Source: AP-15 sp963846635 (GTDB lineage Bacteria; Pseudomonadota; Alphaproteobacteria; ATCC43930; CGMCC-115725). Taken from it: a stretch of DNA of 64,000 nucleotides. How positions within the stretch are numbered: the first letter of the stretch is position 1; the number at the start of each line of letters is the position of its first letter. Positions 8,027 to 15,972 of the stretch are shown in pieces. The notes under the pieces were generated by a model that made no database searches, was not told the origin of the DNA, and was given only the letters and a program-made list of their open reading frames with translations. The position numbers were made by a program, and so were the translations under genes. Location of the stretch: assembly GCA_963846635.1 (NCBI GenBank), contig CAWJXM010000018.1, forward strand, positions 40,221-104,220, read 5' to 3'.

Positions 8027-8439
8027 CCAGCGTTATGAGCGCGGTCCCACCATCGTCACCTCCAACCTGCCGTTTGACGAGTGGACCGGCGTGTTCGGGT
8101 CCGAGCGGCTGACGGGCGCGCTGCTCGACCGGCTGACGCACCACGTCCACATCCTCGAAATGAACGGCGACAGCTATCGCCTCAAGCAGAGCAAGCAACG
8201 CCAGCGCCGACCGTAAAGGCCCGGCCGGCGGTCAGCCTGCCACGGTGCTCACTGCGGGGAAGGTCCGGTGCTCGCCATGCTCGCCATGCTCGCATTGCTG
8301 CGCGTGGCTGCGCTCCTCCCATCCCCTACGCTGCGCGCCGTGGCCAGGGCGATGCCAGGTCGGGACGGGAAAGCAGGCTCAATCAATCGAACTGGAAAGC
8401 GGGGTTCGCCGTGGCGCTGCTCGGCTCCGTCCGTGATGC

Positions 8440-8484
8440 ATTTTTACTCCGGCGCGCCGATGCATTTTCTCTCCGGAGTTGACA
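8440..8484 (-). repeat. IS21 right terminal repeats
   Basis: The inner copy (8440-8455) and outer copy (8461-8484, ending ...GGAGTTGACA) are inverted relative to 565-632. They mark the right edge of the IS21 element. Confidence 0.65.
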
Positions 8485-8575
8485 GACAATATCCCGAGCG
8501 AGGAGTGCGCCAATGCCACACACGTACTTTTTATGCGTACTGAGTATGCTTTACGTATTGCAAAGCAAAGCAATT

Positions 8576-8594
8576 ACGTTGACTATGTCAACGT
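8576..8594. promoter_or_regulatory. Perfect 8-bp dyad, operator-like
   Basis: ACGTTGAC-TAT-GTCAACGT forms an 8+8 palindrome with a three-base spacer, the geometry of a dimeric repressor site. It is not next to a clear gene, so its function is unknown. Confidence 0.35.
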
Positions 8595-8760
8595 GCGGAT
8601 ATGAGACGGGCCCGGGGGACCAGCCCGAACCCGCCTCAGGTTTGCAGCTAATACCGGGTGATACTGGCGAACAGGCTAAACATCCGCCGCCAGAAACTGA
8701 ACCGGAGTATTAGCAACAGGGGTGGTATCTTCGACATATCATTCCTTTCAGATTGGATGA

Positions 8761-8787
8761 CGGTCCGGGAACCCACTTCCCGGACCG
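8761..8787. repeat. 11-bp perfect hairpin without U-tract
   Basis: CGGTCCGGGAA and TTCCCGGACCG are perfectly complementary around a CCCAC loop. No T-run follows on either strand, so it is not a standard terminator. It may be part of an old element end. Confidence 0.45.
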
Positions 8788-9266
8788 ACGTCGTGGCAAC
8801 ATGTTGTGGTCGCCACTCCAATCCTTATCATTGTATATTACCGAACGCCGCCTCCCAATGAAATTGTGCTGAACGCGCGCGAAAGCACACCACATGTTGT
8901 GCAAGCGCAACGTCGGCCCAGCTATTGCCCGCTCGGCACGGGCAATGCGATAAACCCGCCGCTGTGGGGCGGGCCGGCCGCCACGATCTCAACACGGATG
9001 GAGCGATGACTCTCGGCACGCGTTTGTTGACTTGGCTGCGCAGCGAGTATGTCGGGATAGACGGCCTCGGCATCGCGAAAAGCGCTGGGTGCTGTAATCC
9101 CGAGTAAGGGCCGGGACCGAACGGGCTCAGACAGGCGTATCCGCACCCAGGGCTATCGCATTTGCATTTTGCCGAACTGGGCGAGGAGACGGGTTAGGAA
9201 GGTGTCGTCCAAAGCGGCGCGCATGCGCTTTCCCTTTATGGAGAGCATCAGGATCTGTGGGGTATT

Positions 9267-10669
9267 TCATGCCGCAGCGGCCTGAGCGGCCTCAGCCGAA
9301 TTATCATTGGCCAGGCCGGGAAACCATTTCTCAAAGAGAGGCCGGAGCGTGCCGTCGAGTGCGCGCGTCCGGGTCTGCAACAGCAAGTGCGCGCCGCGTT
9401 TCGTCCACTGCATCTGCTGACGTTTGGCGAAGCGTTTGCTGATGACGGCGTTCACCGTGGACTCCGCCAGGCACGAGGAGATGCGCTCACCGGTGCGGTA
9501 TCGTTCGCCATAGTTGATCAGGCTTCCGACGTTGGAAGCGATATAGACGGCGAATTCGTGCGACGCGCGGCCAAATTTCCCCAGGTTGGGGTAGTCCACG
9601 TCAAGATCGTCGACGTCGATCAAGAAGACTCAATGATCTGTCCGGCACGGTACTGGTTGCCGTGCCAAAGGAACCACTTGATCCGCTCCAGGTCGGCCAG
9701 CAGGCGCTCGCCCACCGCATTGTCATAGTGCGCGACACCACGCGCGTATTGGCAAAGCACCGTCAATCGCATCGTGATATGAAACCAGTCCAGAACGTGC
9801 TCGGATTCCGGTGTGACAAGTTCTGTCAACGCACGCACTTCCTCGCCGCCATCGGTCAGAAACGTGACGTCCTGGTTGGCCTGCAGGCCCTGACTCTTGA
9901 GCAGGTCGAAGAGTCGGCGCTTCGGTTTCTCATCATAGGTATGTACCAGACCGACGTAGCGGGCATCGCGCTCTTCGGGTACCGATTGCCCGACGATGAC
10001 CTCGAAATTGGTTTTGCGATCTTTCCAGTCACGTACATAACCGCCATCGAGACCGACCACGATGCGGCCTTCCGGGATGGGCAACGCGGCCCACTGCGCC
10101 GGACATCCTTCGATGAAGCAGCTCTGCTCCTCGCCCAGTTCGGCTTCGGCGCGTTCGGCGACACGGAGAGTGTGCTCGCGCAGCGTGTTGGCGTTGGCAC
10201 CGGACGCGACCGGCAGGACGTCGGCGAGCAGTCCGGCCGCGGCGGCGTATGGCACGAGCGACGACCATCGCGCCTCGAGATAGAGCCTCTCCGGAGCAAC
10301 ATGATCGGGAATCAAAGCGCGCAATGGCGATATGGTCGCTGGACCGCCGGGCCCCTGGCATGGGCAACGATGGAGCCGCGGGCAGGAGATTCGCACATCA
10401 CTATAAAGCGTCATGAAGACGATGGGATAACCGCCCTTGCTGTGCCGGCGAACACCACACACCTCGCAACAACGATGCCGTTCCGCCCATGACGCTGCTT
10501 GGGCATCGACGATCCGTTGCTGGACGGCGGCCATCAGCGCCTTTCCCTCGACGATCGAAAGGCCAAGATCTTCCGGCCGTTCCGTCTCCTTCTCGAATAA
10601 CACGATTTCCGCGGCATCACCGGCGGTGCCGTCCTCGGCGGTGATCTGAAGTAAGACTTGCACGCGCAT
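9267..10669 (-). pseudogene. ISKra4-like transposase, split by a -1 shift
   Basis: The first frame (10669 down to 9620) starts MRVQVLLQITAEDG, has a CEVCG zinc-type pair, GRIVVGLDGGYVRDWKDRK and VLDWFHITMRL, all typical of ISKra4-family transposases. It stops after GQIIESS. The next frame (9623-9267) continues the same protein (DVDYPNLGKF ... INYGERYRTGERISSCLAES ... QQMQWTKRGAHLLLQTRTR). They join by a -1 shift at TCTTCTTGA. Some ISKra4 members use programmed frameshifting, so this could be functional, but the site is not a classic slippery heptamer. The ATG at 10669 is preferred over an upstream in-frame start. I could not identify terminal repeats with confidence. Confidence 0.7.
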
Positions 10670-10826
10670 GGCGGACCCCCGCTGCTGATCGCCGGTGAGT
10701 TTTCCACAACGACCGGAGTGGAAAGCTGGAGGCCGATCCGGCACGCCGACCCCTGGCTATCTTGGCTCGTAAGGGCACTGCGAAGCCTCAGGTTTGCACC
10801 CCGGAGACTTTGAAGCAAACTGGGTC

Positions 10827-11633
10827 ATGGCCTCTGTCAACCGCGTCGCCGCCGCCATCGCCGCCATCCTCGTGCGCGAGGGCGTGGACTACGCGCAGAG
10901 CAAAGCCGTTTTCAAAGCCGCCAGGGAGCGCGCCGGGCTGCGGGCAACCCCCGAACATCGCGGCGTCGTCGATCGGCTGACCGTCGAGGAAGAACTTCGC
11001 TTCCTCGACCGGGCCTACGCCCAGGATGGCCGCACCGGACTGATGCTGCAGACACTGCTGGAAACCGGAGCCAGGGCTTCCGAACTGGTGCAGCTCCGTG
11101 TCGACGATGTCAGCCTGGTCGAGCGCGTGATCACGATCCGCCAGGGCAAAGGCGGAAAGCGCCGGGAGGTGCCGATCCGGCGTGATCTGGCGCAGCTGTT
11201 GCGGTTACATATCGGCGCGCGGCGGGCGGGACCGCTGTTCGCCAGCCGTCAGCAAGGTTCCGGGTCAACGCCACACGTGCTGACGCGCCAGCGGGTCGGC
11301 CAAATTGTCCGCGCCGTGGCGGTCGCCGCCGGGATCAGCAAGCGTGTCTACCCACATCTGCTACGCCACACGGTCGCGACCCGTTTGCTCGCGTTGGGCA
11401 TGCACATCACCGATTTGCAGCGCTTCCTTGGCCACGAGAGCATCGCCACGACCCGACGCTACGCCGAGACCACGGCCGCCACACTACAACGCCGGTTCGA
11501 CCAGCTGACCGATCCTGCTGCGCACGCACTGATCTCCGGGATCCGGCAACAGCAAGGAGACGAAGCAGCGCTGCTCGCCGCCGACCTGCTCGCACAGCGG
11601 CGGGCGGAGCGCGTTACCATTGCTGGTGCATGA
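10827..11633 (+). CDS. Tyrosine recombinase/integrase (XerC/D-like)
   Basis: A 268-residue tyrosine recombinase. Catalytic residues are visible: Arg in ETGARASEL, Lys in GKGGKRREVP, the HLLRHTVATRL box, His in FLGHES and the nucleophile Tyr in TTRRYAETT. The N-terminal SAM-like part is short (about 40 residues before DRLTVEEELRFLDR), as in integron or small-element recombinases. The ATG at 10827 is chosen over a TTG at 10794. Its last 20 bases overlap the convergent pRiA4b-type gene. Together with the excisionase-like gene at 13.3 kb it suggests an integrated island, but it may also be a transposon resolvase-type enzyme. Confidence 0.8.
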   Translation: MASVNRVAAAIAAILVREGVDYAQSKAVFKAARERAGLRATPEHRGVVDRLTVEEELRFLDRAYAQDGRTGLMLQTLLETGARASELVQLRVDDVSLVERVITIRQGKGGKRREVPIRRDLAQLLRLHIGARRAGPLFASRQQGSGSTPHVLTRQRVGQIVRAVAVAAGISKRVYPHLLRHTVATRLLALGMHITDLQRFLGHESIATTRRYAETTAATLQRRFDQLTDPAAHALISGIRQQQGDEAALLAADLLAQRRAERVTIAGA

Positions 11634-12318
11634 GGTTGTGGTGCTCGCCATCGCGGAGACTGGCGTTGACGTCCCGCCGCGAAAACGGCCGACCCTGGGC
11701 TTGCTCCCGCGCCTTGGCCCGCTCCAAAGCATCCTCCAGCCGCCAGCGGGTCTCCTGGTCGAGCGCGAGCGGCTCCGACCCGTCCTTCAGCGCGACCTGT
11801 TGGAGAACCTCGACCACGGTGTCCAGGTCCTCAAGCGCATCGAACGAAAATCTGTCGTCGCGACGAGCCATGAAGCTCTCCGGACCGCCGCAATCCTCGG
11901 GTGGGCAGGCGCCGCTGCCGCCGGTGCAGACGGGATAGGTCTTCCGAGCCTCCAGCTCCAGCCGGTCCTCGATGCGGACCTCATGGCGCCAAGGGATGTT
12001 CAGGTCGTACTCATATACAAACCGCGCACCCTTGCGGAAACGCAGCGTCGCCAGCATCACATCCGGTGCCGACACCCCCACCTCGCACGAGCCGTAACGC
12101 GCGGCGCGCAGATGAAAATCATAGAGGTGGATACCCTCCCAGCCCATGGCGACCTGGATCACGCCGTGAAGTTCGCGGAGCGTAAAACTCGACGGCACCA
12201 GAACGCGCCGCCACACCATCGGGCTGATCCCGGTCAGCCAGAATTTGACCTGGAGGATCGCGCCAGCGTCCGCCGCGAGGTGTTCTTTCGGAACAAGACG
12301 CTTCGGCCGTTGTTTCAT
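11614..12318 (-). CDS. Plasmid pRiA4b ORF-3 family protein
   Basis: A 234-residue protein with the family signatures QVKFWLTGISPMVWRRVLVP, FTLRELHGVIQVAMGW, HLYDF and FVYEYDLNIPWRHEVRIE. The Cys-rich YPVCTGGSGACPPEDCGGPE segment is also characteristic. The family is common on plasmids and genomic islands, often beside recombinases, and its biochemical role is unknown. The gene is convergent with the tyrosine recombinase and overlaps its 3-prime end by 20 bases. Confidence 0.85.
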   Translation of the reverse strand: MKQRPKRLVPKEHLAADAGAILQVKFWLTGISPMVWRRVLVPSSFTLRELHGVIQVAMGWEGIHLYDFHLRAARYGSCEVGVSAPDVMLATLRFRKGARFVYEYDLNIPWRHEVRIEDRLELEARKTYPVCTGGSGACPPEDCGGPESFMARRDDRFSFDALEDLDTVVEVLQQVALKDGSEPLALDQETRWRLEDALERAKAREQAQGRPFSRRDVNASLRDGEHHNLMHQQW

Positions 12319-12369
12319 CCGGTCAGATTACCGCCTCTCAGCTCCTCCGTCGCCGGACACCCCAGAGAT

Positions 12370-12398
12370 CCTGATGCTCTCCATTTTTGAGCATCAGG
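12370..12398. repeat. Perfect 10-bp hairpin
   Basis: CCTGATGCTC and GAGCATCAGG pair around TCCATTTTT. It lies just upstream of the pRiA4b-type gene and holds an ATG (12374) that would otherwise be taken as the start of the next plus-strand gene. Its left part shares the 19-mer AGATCCTGATGCTCTCCAT with the flank of the ISKra4-like gene (9240-9258, inverted). Confidence 0.5.
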
Positions 12399-12499
12399 GT
12401 CCTGCGCCACAACGGATCGCGGGCCGTAGATGGAGCTTATCTACAGGTGCAGGATACGTTCAGCGTTCAGGTGATGCCCTTCGACACGATGGCCCCGCG

Positions 12500-13153
12500 G
12501 TGGGGCTTGACATATTGAGGATATTATTTTATCTTCTTTACGTGACACAAGATGCCGCCCCAATCGACCTGTTAGCCCTGAGCCACGGGCAGGCGCGATG
12601 GGTCTTGGACTATCTCGGCCTGCATGCTGGAGAGGATGCGCAGACCTTCGACGCTTATATCAAGTCGCTGCGCCGGGACGGAGTACCGTTCGCGCGAGAT
12701 GAACTCGGCGTGGGTCCCGGTCATAATGTCAAATACCGGTACCCTCATATGATGGAGCTCGCGGTCGCATTGGCATTGCGGACGCAGGGGGTCCTGTCGC
12801 GCGATATCGTCGGGCTGCTGGCTTTCCATCGAACCTTGCTGCGCTCGCACTATCGCCGCGCCTGGCTCGAGCGTGAGTCCGGATTGGGAGCGCGCAGGAA
12901 GGTCGTGATCGACGGCATTACCGAACGAAATATCTCGGGCACCTACCTCACTTTGGAGCTGAAGTACAATTCCTATGGAACTCTGATCATGGTCGAGCCC
13001 AGGCTCATTGATCCGGCCGATGCATTCGACCACTACATGGGCCTTCATCGAGCGGTGTATCCGCGCCCGCCATTGCCGATTTCGCAGATTGCCGACGATA
13101 TCGTCGGCCTCGCGGAGTGCGCGCCCGAGATCAAACGGGGGCGGCGTGCATGA
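12500..13153 (+). CDS. Unknown protein with HTH-like segment, island-associated
   Basis: A frame of about 217 residues beginning VGLDILRILFYLLYVT that I do not recognise. It reads as a soluble mixed alpha/beta protein: LLALSHGQARWVLDYLGLHA, KYRYPHMMELAVALALRTQG, DIVGLLAFHRTLLRSHYRRAW. The YPHMMELAVALALRTQGVLSRDIVGLL stretch resembles the DNA-reading helices of MerR/excisionase-type domains. The start is uncertain: a longer frame reaches 12245, and an ATG at 12374 lies inside a hairpin. GTG 12500 is used because protein-like composition begins there. It is followed by an excisionase-type gene and may belong to the same island control module. Confidence 0.5.
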   Translation: MGLDILRILFYLLYVTQDAAPIDLLALSHGQARWVLDYLGLHAGEDAQTFDAYIKSLRRDGVPFARDELGVGPGHNVKYRYPHMMELAVALALRTQGVLSRDIVGLLAFHRTLLRSHYRRAWLERESGLGARRKVVIDGITERNISGTYLTLELKYNSYGTLIMVEPRLIDPADAFDHYMGLHRAVYPRPPLPISQIADDIVGLAECAPEIKRGRRA

Positions 13154-13281
13154 AAGGTCGCCATTTGAAGATAAAATATTCTCCTATAAGTACGGTGCCA
13201 CCGCCAGATCGCAGATCAACCGATCGCCGCCGCGACGCGCTGATCGCGCCCGGGAATAACTCGTCTGGGAGAACGGCGTTC

Positions 13282-13473
13282 ATGTCCGACCCCCAAAACC
13301 CTCGCACCTCTCAAGAACCGCTGCTCACCCCGGCCGCGGTAGCCGAAAGGTTGAACGTCAGCCTCCGCTCGGTGCGCCGGATGATCGCCAATGGGAGGCT
13401 GCCGGTTGTTCGCATCGGGCACTTGGTGCGCGTTCGTCCTGAAGCATTGGAAGCCATGATCGAGGGTAAGTGA
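13282..13473 (+). CDS. Excisionase-family HTH DNA-binding protein
   Basis: A 63-residue winged-helix protein of the excisionase/MerR-like type: LLTPAAVAERLNVSLRSVRRM followed by IANGRLPVVRIGHLVRVRPEALEAMI, i.e. helix-turn-helix plus the wing that contacts DNA. Such proteins bend att DNA or regulate integrases. The ATG at 13282 follows an unstructured upstream frame and gives the normal size. It lies at the right edge of the left mobile zone, consistent with an island recombination directionality factor, although no integrase is directly adjacent. Confidence 0.75.
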   Translation: MSDPQNPRTSQEPLLTPAAVAERLNVSLRSVRRMIANGRLPVVRIGHLVRVRPEALEAMIEGK

Positions 13474-13479
13474 CACCAG

Positions 13480-13842
13480 ATGACAGTGTACGCCATTGAA
13501 TGCCAATTGTCATGTTTTGCCAATAGGATAAATCGTTCTCATTATTACTTGCGTTTGGCGATTTGCGATAGCTGCCCTGCGGGTGACGTCTTCGATCCGG
13601 GCTATGGCTGCACGCTGTCGAGTTCATTCTATGAGCCCTACGGTTATGGGTATTACGGATACCCTTATTATTACGGAAGTTACGGGTCTTATTACGGAAG
13701 CCGACACGGCGGCTTCGGCCATGGCATGGGTGGCGGTTTCGCGCATGATCATGGCGGAGGCTTTGCTCACGGTGGCGCCGGCGGTTTTGGCCACGGCATA
13801 GCAGGGGGCTTCGGTCATGACGGGGGCGGCGGGCACCGCTAG
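13480..13842 (+). pseudogene. C-terminal remnant of a Gly/Tyr/His-rich exported protein
   Basis: The part that looks like a real protein begins around CDSCPAGDVFDPGYGCTLSS and continues with a Tyr-rich tract (YGYYGYPYYYGSYGSYYGS) and GGFGHGMGGGF-type glycine/histidine repeats to GGGGHR. There is no signal peptide or credible start upstream: the first 30 codons differ in character and adjoin the excisionase gene. I read it as the tail of a low-complexity secreted protein whose 5-prime end was lost at the island junction. A complete small gene starting here is less likely. Confidence 0.45.
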
Positions 13843-13929
13843 CCTCGGTCGGCGACCAGCTCTCTCGTTCCGACCCTCTTCTTGTTGCGTAGCGCAGGAG
13901 AGGGCCGGGGCTGGCTTGCTCTCGCTGAC

Positions 13930-13958
13930 TTGCGTTGGGCAGCCCGCGCCGCTATATA
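13930..13958 (+). promoter_or_regulatory. Sigma70-type promoter for rpmI-rplT
   Basis: TTGCGT at 13930-13935 and TATATA at 13953-13958 are separated by 17 bases, about 75 bases before the rpmI start. The TATATA sits in a short CGC...GCG palindrome. The spacing and position fit a housekeeping promoter. Confidence 0.5.
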
Positions 13959-14032
13959 GCGCGGCTCGAATGGGCGGCGGGCCATGCAGCAGGCCTTGTC
14001 TTGCCGGCAATACCTGTGGTCAGGACTATGAA

Positions 14033-14236
14033 ATGCCCAAGCTGAAGACCAAGAGTGGTGCCAAAAAGCGGTTCGGCCGCACCGGCACCGGCAAGATAAA
14101 GCACAATTACGCCTACAAGCGCCACCTCTTGATCAACAAGGACAAGCAGGGCAAGCGCAAGCGGCGCGGCACGACGACGCTGGAAAAGGGCGACAGCAAG
14201 CTCGTGCTCACTTACATGCCGTATCTGCGGGGTTGA
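14033..14236 (+). CDS. rpmI: 50S ribosomal protein L35
   Basis: A 67-residue basic protein beginning MPKLKTKSGAKKRFGRTGTG and containing KHNYAYKRHLLINKDKQGKR and KLVLTYMPYLRG, which is L35 over its full length. It is part of the large ribosomal subunit. The next gene, rplT, starts four bases after the stop, forming the conserved rpmI-rplT pair. infC, often upstream in other bacteria, is not present here; a mobile island borders the left side instead. Confidence 0.97.
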   Translation: MPKLKTKSGAKKRFGRTGTGKIKHNYAYKRHLLINKDKQGKRKRRGTTTLEKGDSKLVLTYMPYLRG

Positions 14237-14239
14237 GCC

Positions 14240-14623
14240 ATGGCACGCGTCAAACGCGGGGTGACGACCCACGCCCGCCACAAAAAGGTACTCGATCTCG
14301 CCAAGGGTTATCGCGGACGCGGCTCGACCGCCTATCGCGTCGCGATCGAAAAGGTCGAGAAGGGTCTGCAATACGCCTATCGCGACCGCCGCAACCGGAA
14401 GCGCGATTTCCGCGCGCTGTGGATCCAGCGCATCAATGCCGGCGCGCGCGAGCACGGGCTCACCTATTCGCAATTGATGCACGGGATCAAGCTCGCAGGG
14501 CTCGAGCTTGATCGCAAGGTGTTGTCGGATATCGCGATCCGCGAGCCGGAAGCGTTTGCCGCAATAGTCTCGACCGCACGCTCGGCGCTTGGCGCGGCGC
14601 CCGCTGTTGCAAGCGCTGCGTGA
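14240..14623 (+). CDS. rplT: 50S ribosomal protein L20
   Basis: A 127-residue L20 protein (MARVKRGVTTHARHKKVLDL, YRDRRNRKRDFRALWIQRIN, GLTYSQLMHGIKLAGLELDRKVLSD). L20 binds 23S rRNA early in large-subunit assembly and in many bacteria represses its own operon. It is about ten residues longer than usual at the C-terminus, with an Ala-rich tail (ALGAAPAVASAA) often seen in alphaproteobacteria. It is co-transcribed with rpmI. Confidence 0.97.
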   Translation: MARVKRGVTTHARHKKVLDLAKGYRGRGSTAYRVAIEKVEKGLQYAYRDRRNRKRDFRALWIQRINAGAREHGLTYSQLMHGIKLAGLELDRKVLSDIAIREPEAFAAIVSTARSALGAAPAVASAA

Positions 14624-14658
14624 CGGCCTGATGGGATTAGCGATGCGGCCCCTCACCC

Positions 14659-14690
14659 CCTCCCTCTCCCCGCAAGCGGGGAGAGGGAGG
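14659..14690. repeat. 14-bp perfect hairpin repeat (CTCCCC-type intergenic element)
   Basis: CCTCCCTCTCCCCG and its complement pair around CAAG. This GC-rich palindrome, with flanking CCCCTCACCC and GGTAAGGGGCGG, is a common dispersed intergenic repeat in alphaproteobacteria. It lies between rplT and pheS and could also slow or end transcription. Confidence 0.6.
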
Positions 14691-14808
14691 GACCTGCGTC
14701 AGCGGGAGGGTAAGGGGCGGATCGCGACCGCGGTTCCAGCCTGCGCCAGCGAGCGATTTACCGAGGGGTTCGCTCGCTAGGCCCCGACGCAGACTGGTTT
14801 GCAGGCAT

Positions 14809-14837
14809 AAAGGGGCCCGCATTGTTCGGCCCCTTTT
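14809..14837 (+). terminator. Terminator/attenuator upstream of pheS
   Basis: AAAGGGGCC and GGCCCCTTTT pair around a ten-base loop, the 3-prime arm ending in TTTT. It lies 25 bases before pheS and after rplT. It could terminate rplT transcripts or attenuate pheST, as known for phenylalanyl-tRNA synthetase operons. I do not see a clear Phe-rich leader peptide. Confidence 0.6.
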
Positions 14838-14862
14838 GATTTGAATTCTCAGGACTACCGAT

Positions 14863-15972
14863 ATGAATGACGGGACAGAGCTTGCAGAGGCAAGCCAACT
14901 GATCGAAGCAGCAACGGCCGAAATCGAAGCGGCCTCCTCGCCGGAGGCTCTTGAAGAGGTTCGCGTCCGCTATCTCGGCCGGCGCGGCAGGCTAACCTTG
15001 ATAATGCGCGAGCTGGGCGGGCTCGACCCGGAAGCACGCCGCCGCGCCGGCGCTGAATTGAACGCGGCCAAGGATCGGATCACCGCCGCGCTTGGCGAGG
15101 CGGCAGCGCGTCTCGGACGCGCGGCGCTCGAGCAGCGGCTCGCCGCCGAGCGCGCCGATGTGACCTTGCCGGTGCAATTCACGAGCGAAGGGCGCATCCA
15201 TCCGATCAGCCAAACCATCGACGAGATCGTCGCGATTTTTGGCGAAATGGGCTTCGTTGTCGCTGAAGGGCCGCATATCGAAGAAGATTTCTATAACTTC
15301 ACCGTGCTGAATATTCCTCCCGAGCACCCGGCCCGCCAGGAGCACGACACCTTCTATCTGCCCGAACGCGCTGACGGCTCGCGACTCGTGCTGCGCACCC
15401 ACACCTCGCCGGTGCAGATCCGGACGATGCTGGCGCAACAGCCGCCGATCCGCATTATCGTTCCCGGTCGCACCTTTCGCTGCGATCACGACGCCACCCA
15501 TTCGCCGATGTTCCACCAGGTCGAGGGCCTGGTTGTCGACCGCTCGACGCATATGGGGCATTTGAAGGGTTGCTTGATCGAGTTCTGCCGCGCCTTTTTT
15601 GGCCTCGATGATCTGCCGGTGCGGTTCCGGCCGAGTTACTTCCCGTTTACCGAGCCTTCGGCCGAGGTTGATATCGGCTGCTCGCGCGCCGGCGGTCGCC
15701 TCGAAATCGGGACGGGCGGCGACTGGCTCGAAATTCTCGGCAGCGGCATGGTTCATCCCAAGGTGCTGCAGAATTGCGGCATCGACCCGGCGCAATATCA
15801 GGGCTTCGCATTCGGCATGGGGATCGAGCGGGTGGCGATGCTGAAATACGGTATTCCCGACCTGCGCACCTTCTACGATTCCGATTTGCGCTGGCTACGC
15901 CATTACGGCTTTCTGCCGCTCGATATCCCCTCCCTGGTGCGCGGGCCGCTGAGCGGTGTGGGTGCGGCATGA
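14863..15972 (+). CDS. pheS: Phenylalanine--tRNA ligase alpha subunit
   Basis: A 369-residue class II synthetase subunit that charges tRNA-Phe as part of the PheS2PheT2 tetramer. An N-terminal coiled-coil arm (residues about 1-95) precedes the catalytic core, with motif 1 around HPISQTIDEIVAIFGEMGF, motif 2 (RTFRCDHDATHSPMFHQVEG) and motif 3 (GFAFGMGIERVAMLKYGI). PSYFPFTEPSAEVDI is also diagnostic. The C-terminus is slightly extended (LPLDIPSLVRGPLSGVGAA). The stop overlaps the pheT start by four bases (ATGA). Confidence 0.97.
   Translation: MNDGTELAEASQLIEAATAEIEAASSPEALEEVRVRYLGRRGRLTLIMRELGGLDPEARRRAGAELNAAKDRITAALGEAAARLGRAALEQRLAAERADVTLPVQFTSEGRIHPISQTIDEIVAIFGEMGFVVAEGPHIEEDFYNFTVLNIPPEHPARQEHDTFYLPERADGSRLVLRTHTSPVQIRTMLAQQPPIRIIVPGRTFRCDHDATHSPMFHQVEGLVVDRSTHMGHLKGCLIEFCRAFFGLDDLPVRFRPSYFPFTEPSAEVDIGCSRAGGRLEIGTGGDWLEILGSGMVHPKVLQNCGIDPAQYQGFAFGMGIERVAMLKYGIPDLRTFYDSDLRWLRHYGFLPLDIPSLVRGPLSGVGAA

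Larger units (their letters stand above)
2173..8216 (+). pseudogene. istB: istB (IS21 helper ATPase) split in three by two insertions
   Basis: IstB is the AAA+ helper ATPase of IS21. It survives as three exactly matching pieces: 2173-2508 (112 codons, ending in ...VGNSG), 5085-5315 (77 codons, TGKTHIALGLG... to LLFEVF, with Walker B LLIIDELGYV) and 8025-8216 (SQRYERGPTIVTSN... to the stop). Joined, they give an uninterrupted 252-residue protein, the usual family length, with no base gained or lost. Element A separates the Walker A sequence GNSG/TGKT. Element B interrupts the conserved VF/SQRYERG stretch. As it stands the gene cannot make a working ATPase, but precise excision of both elements would restore it. 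Confidence 0.9.
565..8484 (+). mobile_element. IS21-family element interrupted by two serine-recombinase elements
   Basis: The element has the istA-istB order of IS21. It is bounded by related terminal repeats: the left end starts TGTAAGCGCCGGAGCGAAAA and the right end, read inward, starts TGTCAACTCCGGAGAGAAAA. Each end has a second internal copy of the GCGCCGGAGTAAAAAT motif, typical of the multiple repeats at IS21 ends. Subtracting the two nested insertions (2576 and 2709 bp) leaves about 2635 bp, a normal size for the family. I see no clear target-site duplication (flanks TGATC and GACAA). With istB broken the element is probably immobile unless helped in trans. Confidence 0.82.
8485..9266. 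other. Intergenic stretch between IS21 and the ISKra4-like gene
   Basis: About 780 bases without a credible gene on either strand. Two perfect dyads stand out (8576-8594 and 8761-8787) and are listed separately. The region is less GC-rich than its surroundings and is probably a patchwork of old element ends. Confidence 0.4.

Noticed and set aside
8268..8297. CTCGCCATG repeats as a CRISPR or regulatory array
   Set aside because: Only two and a half imperfect 9-base units without spacers; too short to mean more than slippage.
565..8484. Target-site duplication of the IS21 element
   Set aside because: Flanking bases (TGATC versus GACAA) do not match, even when the ends are moved by one or two bases.
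12374..12376. ATG 12374 as start of the unknown plus-strand gene
   Set aside because: It lies inside a perfect hairpin and the following 40 codons are not protein-like; a later GTG is preferred.
14659..14690. 14-bp hairpin as the rplT terminator
   Set aside because: No T-run follows, and the unit resembles a dispersed intergenic repeat; the better terminator is at 14809-14837.
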